A stretch of 64,000 bases of DNA from Streptomyces rishiriensis (GTDB taxonomy: Bacteria; Actinomycetota; Actinomycetes; Streptomycetales; Streptomycetaceae): positions 310,001-374,000 of the forward strand of contig NZ_BEWA01000003.1 in NCBI RefSeq assembly GCF_003112535.1. The letters are read 5' to 3'. Shown here piece by piece: positions 10,614-18,264 of this stretch (position 1 is the stretch's first letter; each line of letters opens with the position of its first letter). The notes under the pieces are model-generated. The model was not told the DNA's origin. It did not search any database and saw only the letters and a list, made by a program, of their open reading frames with translations. A program made the position numbers and the translations under genes.

Positions 10614-11795
10614 ATGGCTGAGGCTCAGAACATCCCGGTGGGGTCCACCACCGCCGGACAGATCGCGGTGGCCGCCGAGTCGACCGTCGCCACGCGCATG
10701 AGCGCGCCCCCGTCCTTCGACGTCGCGGACTTCCCGGTCCCGCACGGCCGCGAGGAGGAGTGGCGGTTCACGCCGCTGGAGCGGCTGCGCGGCCTGCACG
10801 ACGGCACCGCCGTCGCCACCGGCGAGGGCGTCAAGGTCGCCGTCGAGGCCCCCGAGGGCGTCGTCGTCGAACTCGTCGGCCGCGACGACGCGCGCCTCGG
10901 CCGGGCGGGCACCCCGGTGGACCGGGTCGCCGCCCAGGCGTACTCCGCGTTCGAGAAGGCCGGTGTGATCACCGTCCCCAAGGAGACGGTGCTCACCGAG
11001 CCGATCCGCATCACGGTGCACGGCGAGGGCGGGGTCTCCTACGGCCACCAGGTCATCGAGCTGGGCGCCTTCGCCGAGGCCGTCGTCGTCATCGACCACA
11101 CCGGTGACGCCGTGCTCGCCGCCAACGTCGACTACGTCCTCGGGGACGGCGCGAAGCTCACCGTCGTCTCCGTCCAGGACTGGGACGACAAGGCCGTGCA
11201 CGTGGCCCAGCACAACGCCCTCGTCGGCCGGGACGCGAGCTTCAAGTCGGTCGTGGTCACCTTCGGCGGCGACCTCGTCCGCCTGAACCCGCGCGTGGCG
11301 TACGCCGGCCCCGGCGCCGAGGCCGAGCTGTTCGGTCTGTACTTCACGGACGCCGGTCAGCACCAGGAGCACCGTCTGCTGGTCGACCACAACGTCCCGC
11401 ACTGCAAGTCCAACGTCGTCTACAAGGGCGCCCTGCAGGGCGAGGCCGCCCACGCCGTCTGGATCGGCGACGTGCTCATCGAGGCCCAGGCCGAGGGCAC
11501 CGACACCTACGAGATGAACCGCAACCTCGTCCTCACCGACGGCGCGCGGGTCGACTCGGTGCCGAACCTGGAGATCGAGACCGGCGAGATCGTCGGCGCC
11601 GGCCACGCCTCGGCGACCGGCCGCTTCGACGACGAGCAGCTCTTCTACCTGATGGCCCGCGGCATCCCGGCCGACGAGGCCCGTCGCCTGGTGGTCCGCG
11701 GCTTCTTCGCCGAGCTGGTCCAGCAGATCGGCGTCGACGACATCGAGGAGCGCCTCCTCGCCAGGATCGAGACCGAGCTGAAGGCCACCGTCTGA
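10614..11795 (+). CDS. sufD: Fe-S cluster assembly protein SufD
   Basis: SufB paralogue that completes the SufBC2D scaffold and is needed for iron entry. It has 393 residues. Its beta-helix C-terminal half contains HNVPHCKSNVVYKGAL and GHASATGRFDDEQLFYLMAR, which parallel the SufB sequence. ATG 10614 follows AAGGAAGAGAG (about 13 nt away, a little long). An in-frame TTG at 10584 is the alternative but lacks a ribosome site. The stop overlaps the ferredoxin start by 1 nt. Confidence 0.95.
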   Translation: MAEAQNIPVGSTTAGQIAVAAESTVATRMSAPPSFDVADFPVPHGREEEWRFTPLERLRGLHDGTAVATGEGVKVAVEAPEGVVVELVGRDDARLGRAGTPVDRVAAQAYSAFEKAGVITVPKETVLTEPIRITVHGEGGVSYGHQVIELGAFAEAVVVIDHTGDAVLAANVDYVLGDGAKLTVVSVQDWDDKAVHVAQHNALVGRDASFKSVVVTFGGDLVRLNPRVAYAGPGAEAELFGLYFTDAGQHQEHRLLVDHNVPHCKSNVVYKGALQGEAAHAVWIGDVLIEAQAEGTDTYEMNRNLVLTDGARVDSVPNLEIETGEIVGAGHASATGRFDDEQLFYLMARGIPADEARRLVVRGFFAELVQQIGVDDIEERLLARIETELKATV

Positions 11796-12127
11796 TGGCC
11801 GACGACCGTGCTCCCTTCGTCCGCGTCTGCGCGCTGAGCGAGCTGGACGAGGACACCCCCAAGCGGGTGGAGCTCGACGGCACGCCGGTCTCGCTCGTCC
11901 GGACGGTGGGCGAGGTGTTCGCCATCCACGACATCTGCTCGCACGCGAACGTCTCGCTCTCGGAGGGCGAGGTGGAGGACTGCCAGATCGAGTGCTGGCT
12001 GCACGGCTCCTCGTTCGACCTGCGCACCGGCAAGCCGTCCGGCCTTCCCGCGACGCGCCCCGTCCCCGTATACCCCGTAAAGATCGAAGGGGACGACGTG
12101 CTCGTCTCCCTTTCCCAGGAGTCCTGA
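11795..12127 (+). CDS. Rieske-type [2Fe-2S] ferredoxin within the suf operon
   Basis: Small soluble Rieske protein of 110 residues. The two ligand pairs are C48-x-H50 and C67-x2-H70, as in dioxygenase ferredoxins (HcaC/BphF type). No oxygenase lies nearby. Its ATG overlaps the sufD stop by one base and sufC starts 8 bp after its stop, so it is translated with the Suf machinery. I infer an electron-transfer role in cluster assembly or repair; this is not shown by sequence. Confidence 0.9.
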   Translation: MADDRAPFVRVCALSELDEDTPKRVELDGTPVSLVRTVGEVFAIHDICSHANVSLSEGEVEDCQIECWLHGSSFDLRTGKPSGLPATRPVPVYPVKIEGDDVLVSLSQES

Positions 12128-12134
12128 GGCACCC

Positions 12135-12920
12135 ATGGCAACGCTTGAAATCCGAGACCTGCACGTCACCGTCGAGGCCGACAACGCCACGAAGGAGATC
12201 CTCAAGGGCGTCGACCTCACCGTGAAGCAGGGCGAGACGCACGCCATCATGGGCCCCAACGGCTCCGGCAAGTCGACGCTCGCCTACTCGCTCGCGGGTC
12301 ACCCGAAGTACACGGTCACCGGCGGCACCGTCACCCTCGACGGCGAGGACGTCCTGGAGATGTCCGTCGACGAGCGCGCCCGCGCCGGCCTGTTCCTCGC
12401 CATGCAGTACCCGGTCGAGGTCCCCGGCGTCTCCGTGTCGAACTTCCTGCGCACCTCCGCCACCGCCGTCCGCGGCGAGGCCCCCAAGCTGCGCACCTGG
12501 GTGAAGGAGGTCAAGGAGGCCATGCAGCGCCTCAACATGGACACCTCCTTCGCCGAGCGCAACGTCAACGAGGGCTTCTCCGGCGGTGAGAAGAAGCGCC
12601 ACGAGATCCTCCAGCTGGAGCTGCTGCGGCCGAAGGTCGCGATCCTCGACGAGACCGACTCCGGCCTCGACGTCGACGCCCTGCGCATCGTCTCCGAGGG
12701 CGTCAACCGCGTCCGCGAGACCGGCGAGGTCGGCACCCTGCTGATCACGCACTACACGCGCATCCTGCGCTACATCAAGCCCGACTTCGTCCACGTCTTC
12801 TCGGGCGGCCGCATCGTCGAGTCCGGCGGCGCCGAGCTCGCCGACAAGCTGGAGAACGAGGGCTACGAGGTCTATGCGAAGCTCGACGGAGCCGACACGA
12901 AGGGTGGCGTATCCGCGTGA
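12135..12920 (+). CDS. sufC: Fe-S assembly ATPase SufC
   Basis: Soluble ABC-type ATPase that drives conformational change in SufBD. It has 261 residues with Walker A GPNGSGKST at 40-48, a signature FSGGEKKRHEILQ and Walker B AILDETDSGLDVDAL. The SufC-specific YPVEVPGVSVSNFLR is present in the helical domain. It begins 8 bp after the ferredoxin and ends inside the sufS start (GTGA). Confidence 0.96.
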   Translation: MATLEIRDLHVTVEADNATKEILKGVDLTVKQGETHAIMGPNGSGKSTLAYSLAGHPKYTVTGGTVTLDGEDVLEMSVDERARAGLFLAMQYPVEVPGVSVSNFLRTSATAVRGEAPKLRTWVKEVKEAMQRLNMDTSFAERNVNEGFSGGEKKRHEILQLELLRPKVAILDETDSGLDVDALRIVSEGVNRVRETGEVGTLLITHYTRILRYIKPDFVHVFSGGRIVESGGAELADKLENEGYEVYAKLDGADTKGGVSA

Positions 12921-14173
12921 CACAGCTGCCGGGCCTCCTCGACGTCGAGGCGATCCGCAAGGACTTCCCCATCCTGGACCGTCAGGTCCACGACGGTAAG
13001 AAGCTCGTGTACCTGGACAACGCGGCGACGTCGCAGAAGCCGCGCCAGGTGCTGGACGCCCTCAACGAGTACTACGAGCGCTACAACGCCAACGTCCACC
13101 GCGGTGTGCATGTGCTCGCCGAGGAGGCCACGGCGCTGTACGAGGGCGCGCGCGACAAGGTCGCCGCGTTCGTCAACGCGCCCAGCCGCGACGAGGTGAT
13201 CTTCACCAAGAACGCCTCGGAGTCGCTCAACCTCGTGGCGAACATGCTGGGCTGGGCCGACGAGCCCTACCGCGTGGACTCCGAGACCGAGATCGTCATC
13301 ACGGAGATGGAGCACCACTCCAACATCGTGCCGTGGCAGCTGCTGGCGCAGCGCACGGGCGCGAAGCTGAAGTGGTTCGGCCTCACCGACGACGGACGGC
13401 TGGACCTGTCGAACATCGACGAGATCATCACGGAGAAGACGAAGATCGTCTCCTTCGTGCTGGTGTCGAACATCCTCGGCACCCTGAACCCGGTCGAGGC
13501 GATAGTGCGCCGCGCGCAGGAGGTCGGGGCGCTCGTGTGCATCGACGCCTCGCAGGCCGCGCCGCACATGCCGCTGGACGTGCAGGCCCTGCAGGCCGAC
13601 TTCGTGGCCTTCACCGGCCACAAGATGTGCGGCCCGACCGGCATCGGCGTCCTGTGGGGGCGCCAGGAGCTGCTCGAGGACCTGCCGCCGTTCCTCGGCG
13701 GCGGGGAGATGATCGAGACCGTGTCGATGCACTCCTCGACCTACGCTCCGGCCCCGCACAAGTTCGAGGCGGGCACCCCGCCGATCGCCCAGGCCGTGGG
13801 CCTCGGCGCGGCGATCGACTACCTGAACTCGATCGGCATGGACAAGATCCTCGCCCACGAGCACGCGCTCACCGAGTACGCGGTGAAGAAGCTCGGCGAG
13901 GTCCCCGACCTGCGCATCATCGGCCCGGCCACGGCCGAGGACCGGGGCGCGGCGATCTCCTTCACGCTCGGCGACATCCACCCGCACGACGTGGGCCAGG
14001 TGCTGGACGAGGAGGGCATCGCGGTCCGGGTGGGCCACCACTGCGCCCGCCCCGTCTGCCTGCGCTACGGAATTCCCGCGACCACACGAGCGTCGTTCTA
14101 CCTGTACTCCACGCCGGCCGAGATCGACGCTCTGGTCGACGGTCTGGAGCACGTACGGAACTTCTTCGGCTGA
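12917..14173 (+). CDS. sufS: cysteine desulfurase SufS (group II)
   Basis: PLP enzyme that takes sulfur from L-cysteine as a persulfide for SufU/SufBCD. It has 418 residues. The PLP lysine is K236 in FTGHKMCGPTG and the catalytic Cys is C376 in HHCARPVC. EMEHHSNIVPWQ and SSTYAPAPHKFEAGTP are family motifs. GTG 12917 overlaps the sufC stop. The Gram-positive type operon with SufU rather than SufE fits this enzyme. Confidence 0.96.
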   Translation: MTQLPGLLDVEAIRKDFPILDRQVHDGKKLVYLDNAATSQKPRQVLDALNEYYERYNANVHRGVHVLAEEATALYEGARDKVAAFVNAPSRDEVIFTKNASESLNLVANMLGWADEPYRVDSETEIVITEMEHHSNIVPWQLLAQRTGAKLKWFGLTDDGRLDLSNIDEIITEKTKIVSFVLVSNILGTLNPVEAIVRRAQEVGALVCIDASQAAPHMPLDVQALQADFVAFTGHKMCGPTGIGVLWGRQELLEDLPPFLGGGEMIETVSMHSSTYAPAPHKFEAGTPPIAQAVGLGAAIDYLNSIGMDKILAHEHALTEYAVKKLGEVPDLRIIGPATAEDRGAAISFTLGDIHPHDVGQVLDEEGIAVRVGHHCARPVCLRYGIPATTRASFYLYSTPAEIDALVDGLEHVRNFFG

Positions 14174-14192
14174 GGGGTTGGCGAGCGAGCGG

Positions 14193-14660
14193 ATGAAGCT
14201 GGACTCGATGTACCAGGAAGTCATCCTGGACCACTACAAGCACCCGCACGGGCGTGGTCTGCGCGATGGCGACGCCGAGGTGCACCACGTCAATCCGACG
14301 TGCGGCGACGAGATCACCCTGCGGGTGAGGTACGACGGCACGAAGATCGAGGACGTCAGTTACGAGGGCCAGGGCTGTTCCATCAGCCAGGCCAGCGCCT
14401 CCGTCCTGAACGACCTGCTGGTCGGCAAGGACCTGGCGGACGCGCAGAAGATCCAGGAGACCTTCCTGGAGCTGATGCAGTCCAAGGGGAAGATCGAGCC
14501 CGACGACGCGATGGAGGAGGTGCTGGAGGACGCGGTCGCGTTCGCCGGCGTCTCCAAGTACCCGGCCCGGGTCAAGTGCGCCCTCCTCAGCTGGATGGCG
14601 TGGAAGGACGCGACGGCCCAGGCCCTGGGCGGAGCCGACGCCGAAAGGAACACGGCATGA
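14193..14660 (+). CDS. sufU: zinc-dependent sulfurtransferase SufU
   Basis: IscU-like protein that accepts sulfur from SufS in Gram-positive bacteria. From ATG 14193 it has 155 residues. Ligands C37, D39 (NPTCGDE), C62 (GQGCSIS) and the Cys of ARVKCALLSW form the Zn site. The insert after C62 typical of SufU is present. A TTG at 14178 is in frame, but MKLDSMYQEVILDHYK is the usual N-terminus. The stop overlaps the next start (ATGA). Confidence 0.95.
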   Translation: MKLDSMYQEVILDHYKHPHGRGLRDGDAEVHHVNPTCGDEITLRVRYDGTKIEDVSYEGQGCSISQASASVLNDLLVGKDLADAQKIQETFLELMQSKGKIEPDDAMEEVLEDAVAFAGVSKYPARVKCALLSWMAWKDATAQALGGADAERNTA

Positions 14661-14989
14661 GCGAGACCCTTGAGATGAAGCCCGCCTCGGAGGAGGAAGT
14701 CCGCGAGGCGTTGTACGACGTCGTCGACCCCGAGCTGGGCATCGACGTGGTCAACCTCGGCCTGATCTACGGCATTCACATCGACGACGCGAACATCGCG
14801 ACGATCGACATGACCCTGACGTCGGCGGCGTGTCCGCTGACGGACGTCATCGAGGACCAGGCGAAGTCCGCCACGGACGGTCTGGTCAACGAGCTGCGCA
14901 TCAACTGGGTCTGGATGCCCCCGTGGGGGCCGGACAAGATCACGGACGACGGCCGCGAGCAGCTGCGCGCGCTCGGCTTCAACGTCTGA
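14657..14989 (+). CDS. sufT: SufT-like MIP18/DUF59 Fe-S maturation protein
   Basis: Protein of 110 residues with the MIP18 fold. Hallmarks are VVDPELGIDVVNLGLIYGI and the conserved Cys motif TSAACPLTD, followed by NWVWMPPWGPDKIT. SufT proteins assist Fe-S insertion into client proteins. AAAGGAA lies 6-7 nt before the ATG, which overlaps the sufU stop. It is the last gene of the operon and is followed at once by a strong hairpin. Confidence 0.92.
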   Translation: MSETLEMKPASEEEVREALYDVVDPELGIDVVNLGLIYGIHIDDANIATIDMTLTSAACPLTDVIEDQAKSATDGLVNELRINWVWMPPWGPDKITDDGREQLRALGFNV

Positions 14990-14996
14990 CGGCCTG

Positions 14997-15041
14997 ACAG
15001 GTGTGGCCCCCCGGCAAACTCTGCCGGGGGGCCACACCTGT
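14997..15041 (+). terminator. suf operon terminator
   Basis: Perfect 20-bp stem (14997-15016 with 15022-15041) and 5-nt loop AACTC, starting 7 nt after the sufT stop. It also separates the operon from the convergent AbfB-domain gene and may end both transcripts. Confidence 0.92.
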
Positions 15042-15070
15042 GTGCGGGGCAGTCTGCGCGCGGGGCAGTC

Positions 15071-15922
15071 TCAGCCGAGGCCGTCGACGACGCGGAACAT
15101 GAAGTCCTGCCGGTTGGTCGTGTTGTAGCCGTAAGGATCCAGTCGCACCTGGAAGTTCCGGTGCCGCAGCGCGTAGTTGGGGTAGTTCAGCGACTGCAGC
15201 ACCACCGCGCCCTGGTACCCCGAGTATCCGGGGCAGAAGGTGGCGTCCTGCTGGAACAGGCTGGAGCCGTCGTTGCGGTCGGCGTGCAGCACGAAGTCCC
15301 GGTGGCGCAGGTAGGCGCCGTCGGCCGTCCTGAACGAGTAACAGGAGCCGTTCGCCAGGCCCTTGACCACGTCGAAGGTGGAGTCGGCGCGCGACTCGGA
15401 GCCGCCCGGCGCGTCGAGCTTCACCAGACCGCCGCTCACATGCCAGTAGCGGTCGGGGTAGTTGACCGCCTGGACCGACCGCCAGTAGGCGCCGGGCTGC
15501 GGGTCGGCCGGCTTCTTCGTCGGCTCGGGGGCGGGGCCGGTCGACGCGCCCGGCGACGAACTGCCTTGCGGCCGGGGTGAGGACGAGGACGAGGGCGACG
15601 GCGACGAGGACGGCGAGGCGGACGGGGACCCGCTCCCGTGGCCCGTGGGCGTCGACGACGTGCTCGCGGAGGGCGTGGCGAAGGAGATCAGCCCGCCGCC
15701 CTCGGTCTCGTCGTCCGCCAGCGTCCGGCCCTGACGGGCGTCCGACTTCTCCTCGACAGGCCTGTCGTTCAGGGCGATGGTGGTCACGCAGGCCACGATG
15801 GTGGCCACGGCGAGTCCGCCGGCCAACCACAGGCGTCGTGTTCCGGGGGCCCGGGAGCTGTCCGGGGCCCAGCCGTTCTCCCAGGGTTCTTCCTGGGACG
15901 GCCGGGACTTGTTTATTGGCAT
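15071..15922 (-). CDS. membrane-anchored protein with AbfB (CBM42-like) arabinose-binding domain
   Basis: Protein of 283 residues: a short cytoplasmic N-terminus, one transmembrane helix (about 31-48, WLAGGLAVATIVACVTTIAL), a Ser/Pro/Gly-rich linker (about 75-145) and a C-terminal beta-trefoil. That domain carries DGAYLRHRDFVLHADRNDG and NYALRHRNFQVRL, the repeats of alpha-L-arabinofuranosidase B domains that bind arabinan side chains. No catalytic domain is present, so binding or sensing at the cell surface is inferred. GGAGGA lies 9 nt before the ATG. A LacI-type half-palindrome sits about 110 bp upstream. Confidence 0.82.
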   Translation of the reverse strand: MPINKSRPSQEEPWENGWAPDSSRAPGTRRLWLAGGLAVATIVACVTTIALNDRPVEEKSDARQGRTLADDETEGGGLISFATPSASTSSTPTGHGSGSPSASPSSSPSPSSSSSPRPQGSSSPGASTGPAPEPTKKPADPQPGAYWRSVQAVNYPDRYWHVSGGLVKLDAPGGSESRADSTFDVVKGLANGSCYSFRTADGAYLRHRDFVLHADRNDGSSLFQQDATFCPGYSGYQGAVVLQSLNYPNYALRHRNFQVRLDPYGYNTTNRQDFMFRVVDGLG

Positions 15923-16029
15923 GCGCTGGTCCTCCAGCGGCGCTCATGGCGGCGGCCGCGGCTGCGATGGCCCGGTGTGTGAACGGTGAAACAGTAGTGG
16001 AACCGGTGGCACGCGTTCAGCCGTTTGAG

Positions 16030-16041
16030 CGAGCGCTTTCC
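16030..16041 (-). promoter_or_regulatory. LacI-type operator-like box upstream of AbfB-domain gene
   Basis: Minus strand reads GGAAAGCGCTCG, centred on AGCGCT as in LacI-family sugar operators. The left half is a good match and the right half is imperfect. Similar boxes recur in the pectin/arabinan region of the window. Confidence 0.4.
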
Positions 16042-16069
16042 ATAACGCTTTTGAATCCCCGCCCGTTGT

Positions 16070-16098
16070 GTACGGGCGTACGCATCGCTGTGTACCCT
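16070..16098 (+). promoter_or_regulatory. SMR gene promoter with GTACG-GG-CGTAC palindrome
   Basis: A perfect inverted repeat GTACG-GG-CGTAC (16070-16081) lies just upstream of an extended -10 TGTGTACCCT (TACCCT, 16093-16098). The -10 ends 7 nt before the ATG at 16106 and no Shine-Dalgarno is present, so the mRNA is probably leaderless. The palindrome is a candidate operator for the TetR protein encoded downstream. Confidence 0.5.
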
Positions 16099-16105
16099 TG
16101 TCCGC

Positions 16106-16426
16106 ATGGGATATCTGACGCTCGCCGGCGCCATCGCCGCCGAGGTGGCCGCGACCACGGTCATGAAGTACAGCGACGGCTTCAGCAGGCTCTGGCCCTC
16201 GCTGTTGACGGCCGCCGGCTATGTCGTCTCCTTCTTTCTCCTGGCCCGGACCCTGAAGACCGTGGGCATCGGCACGGCGTACGCCATCTGGGCCGGGACC
16301 GGCACCGCCGCCATCGCCCTCATAGGACTGGCCCTGTTCGAGGAGTCCCTGACCCTCGGCAAGGTCGCCGGCATCCTGCTGATCGTCGCGGGGGTCGTCG
16401 TGCTGAACCTGGGAGGTGCGCACTGA
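16106..16426 (+). CDS. small multidrug resistance (SMR) family transporter
   Basis: Protein of 106 residues with four transmembrane helices, the exact SMR size. The essential proton/substrate Glu is E13 in AIAAEVAATTVMK, followed by the family segment YSDGFSRLWPS. IGTAYAIWAGTGTAAIALIG is the conserved third helix. Such proteins export quaternary ammonium compounds, guanidinium or dyes as dimers. The stop overlaps the TetR start by one base, so the pump and its likely repressor are co-expressed. Confidence 0.94.
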   Translation: MGYLTLAGAIAAEVAATTVMKYSDGFSRLWPSLLTAAGYVVSFFLLARTLKTVGIGTAYAIWAGTGTAAIALIGLALFEESLTLGKVAGILLIVAGVVVLNLGGAH

Positions 16427-17025
16427 TGCCCCGCCGCCACGACCCCGAACGGCGCCAGCGGATCATCGACGCGGCGATCCGCGTCGTCGGGAACAAGGGC
16501 CTGGCCGGGCTGAGTCACCGCACGGTCGCCGCCGAGGCGGACGTGCCGCTCGGCTCGACCACGTACCACTTCGCCACACTCGACGAGCTGATGACCGCCG
16601 CCCTGCGGCAGGCCAACGAGGGCTTCGCCAAGGTGATCGCCGCGCGCGGCGGACTGACCGACGCGGGCGCCGACCTGCCCGCCGAACTGGCCGGACTGCT
16701 CGGCGAGTGGCTCGCCGGCGACCGCACCGGGGTCGAGCTGGAGTACGAGCTCTACCTCGCCGCTCTGCGCCGCCCGGCCCTGCGTCCCGTCGCCGCCGAA
16801 TGGGCCGAGGACGTCGCCGCCCTGCTCGCCCGCCGCACGGATCCGCTCACCGCACGCGCCCTGGTGGCGCTGATGGACGGCATCTGCCTCCAGGTCCTGC
16901 TGACGGGCGCTCCCTACGACGAGGAGTACGCCAGGGACGCGCTCTCCCGGCTCATGCCCCGGCCCCGCCCGGACACCGAAGCCCCATCCGCCCCGCGGCC
17001 GAGCGGAGGCCCTGCGGGACGCTGA
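16426..17025 (+). CDS. TetR/AcrR family regulator of the adjacent SMR pump
   Basis: Protein of 199 residues. The N-terminal helix-turn-helix is seen in RIIDAAIRVVGNKGLAGLSH and AAEADVPLGSTTYHF (about 12-50); the rest is a ligand-binding helical domain with a Pro-rich tail. Its ATG overlaps the SMR stop. By family knowledge it should repress the pump operon until an inducing cation binds. The candidate operator is the GTACG-GG-CGTAC site before the pump gene. Confidence 0.9.
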   Translation: MPRRHDPERRQRIIDAAIRVVGNKGLAGLSHRTVAAEADVPLGSTTYHFATLDELMTAALRQANEGFAKVIAARGGLTDAGADLPAELAGLLGEWLAGDRTGVELEYELYLAALRRPALRPVAAEWAEDVAALLARRTDPLTARALVALMDGICLQVLLTGAPYDEEYARDALSRLMPRPRPDTEAPSAPRPSGGPAGR

Positions 17026-17216
17026 GCGCCCTTCCCAGGCCTCCCGATACCCCCTCCCGAGTCCCTCAACTCCCGCTGCTCACCCGGGCGTCGGGGGGAC
17101 GGCCGCGGCCCGCAGCGCACCGGATCCCCGACCGGCCCGGGGGAGCGGTCCAGGGACGTGACGCTCGGGGCCCTCCCGGCCTGCGGGACCGCCACCTGAG
17201 ACATCGCTGTGCGGGG

Positions 17217-17247
17217 TTGGCCTCCGCGGGCCCCCGCCGGTTAGGTT
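17217..17247 (+). promoter_or_regulatory. dapD promoter, leaderless type
   Basis: TTGGCC (17217-17222), 19-bp spacer and TAGGTT (17242-17247). The -10 ends 6 nt before the dapD ATG and there is no ribosome site, so transcription probably starts at the ATG. Confidence 0.5.
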
Positions 17248-17253
17248 GCCCTC

Positions 17254-18243
17254 ATGACCGACACGACTGCTCCTCGCACCACCGGCGCCGTGGCCGGCGG
17301 CCTCGCCACGATCGCCGCCGACGGCACCGTTCTCGACACCTGGTTCCCCGCGCCCGCGCTGCTCGCGGAGTCCGGCCCCTCCGGCACCGAGCGCCTGTCC
17401 GCCGAGCGGGCCGTCGAGCTGCTCGGCGCGGGCGCGGCCCGCGCGATCGGCCCGGACGCCCGCCGTGGCGTCGAGGTCGTCGCGGTCCGCACGGTCATCG
17501 CCTCCCTGGACGACAAGCCCCTCGACGCGCACGACGTCTACCTGCGCCTCCACCTTCTCTCCCACCGTCTGGTCAAGCCGCACGGGCAGAGCCTGGACGG
17601 CATGTTCGGCCACCTCGCCAACGTCGCCTGGACCTCGCTCGGCCCGGTCGCCGTCGACGACGTCGAGAAGGTCCGGCTGAACGCCCGCGCCGAGGGCCTG
17701 CACCTCCAGGTGACCTCCATCGACAAGTTCCCCCGCATGACGGACTACGTCGCCCCCAAGGGCGTCCGCATCGCCGACGCCGACCGGGTCCGCCTCGGCG
17801 CACACCTGGCCGAGGGCACGACGGTCATGCACGAGGGCTTCGTCAACTTCAACGCCGGCACGCTCGGCACCTCGATGGTCGAGGGCCGCATCTCCGCGGG
17901 CGTCGTCGTCGGCGACGGCTCGGACATCGGCGGCGGCGCGTCCACGATGGGCACGCTGTCCGGCGGCGGCAGCGTGATCATCTCCATCGGGGAGCGCTGC
18001 CTCGTCGGCGCCGAGGCGGGCGTCGGCATCGCCCTCGGCGACGAGTGCGTCGTCGAGGCCGGCCTGTACGTCACGGCGGGCACCCGGATCACCATGCCCG
18101 ACGGCCAGATCGTCAAGGCCCGCGAACTCTCCGGGGCCTCGAACATCCTCTTCCGCCGCAACTCGGTCACCGGCGCCGTCGAGGCCCGCCCGAACAACGC
18201 GGTCTGGGGCGGCCTGAACGAGATCCTGCACAGCCACAACTGA
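17254..18243 (+). CDS. dapD: tetrahydrodipicolinate N-succinyltransferase
   Basis: Succinylates 2,3,4,5-tetrahydrodipicolinate with succinyl-CoA in the succinylase branch of lysine/meso-DAP synthesis. It has 329 residues of the actinobacterial DapD class. The C-terminal half is a left-handed beta-helix of hexapeptide repeats, for example [20 protein letters not shown] and [20 protein letters not shown], with the active-site region [13 protein letters not shown]. dapA lies about 2.5 kb downstream on the other strand, with helR between. Confidence 0.95.
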   Translation: MTDTTAPRTTGAVAGGLATIAADGTVLDTWFPAPALLAESGPSGTERLSAERAVELLGAGAARAIGPDARRGVEVVAVRTVIASLDDKPLDAHDVYLRLHLLSHRLVKPHGQSLDGMFGHLANVAWTSLGPVAVDDVEKVRLNARAEGLHLQVTSIDKFPRMTDYVAPKGVRIADADRVRLGAHLAEGTTVMHEGFVNFNAGTLGTSMVEGRISAGVVVGDGSDIGGGASTMGTLSGGGSVIISIGERCLVGAEAGVGIALGDECVVEAGLYVTAGTRITMPDGQIVKARELSGASNILFRRNSVTGAVEARPNNAVWGGLNEILHSHN

Positions 18244-18264
18244 CGTGAGCCGCCGGCCGCCGGG

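Noticed and set aside
9096-12923. Open reading frame of 1275 codons on the minus strand across the suf operon
   Set aside because: Antisense shadow of sufB-sufC in very GC-rich DNA; low-complexity Val/Ala/Arg/Gly composition and no family similarity, while the plus strand encodes clear Suf proteins.
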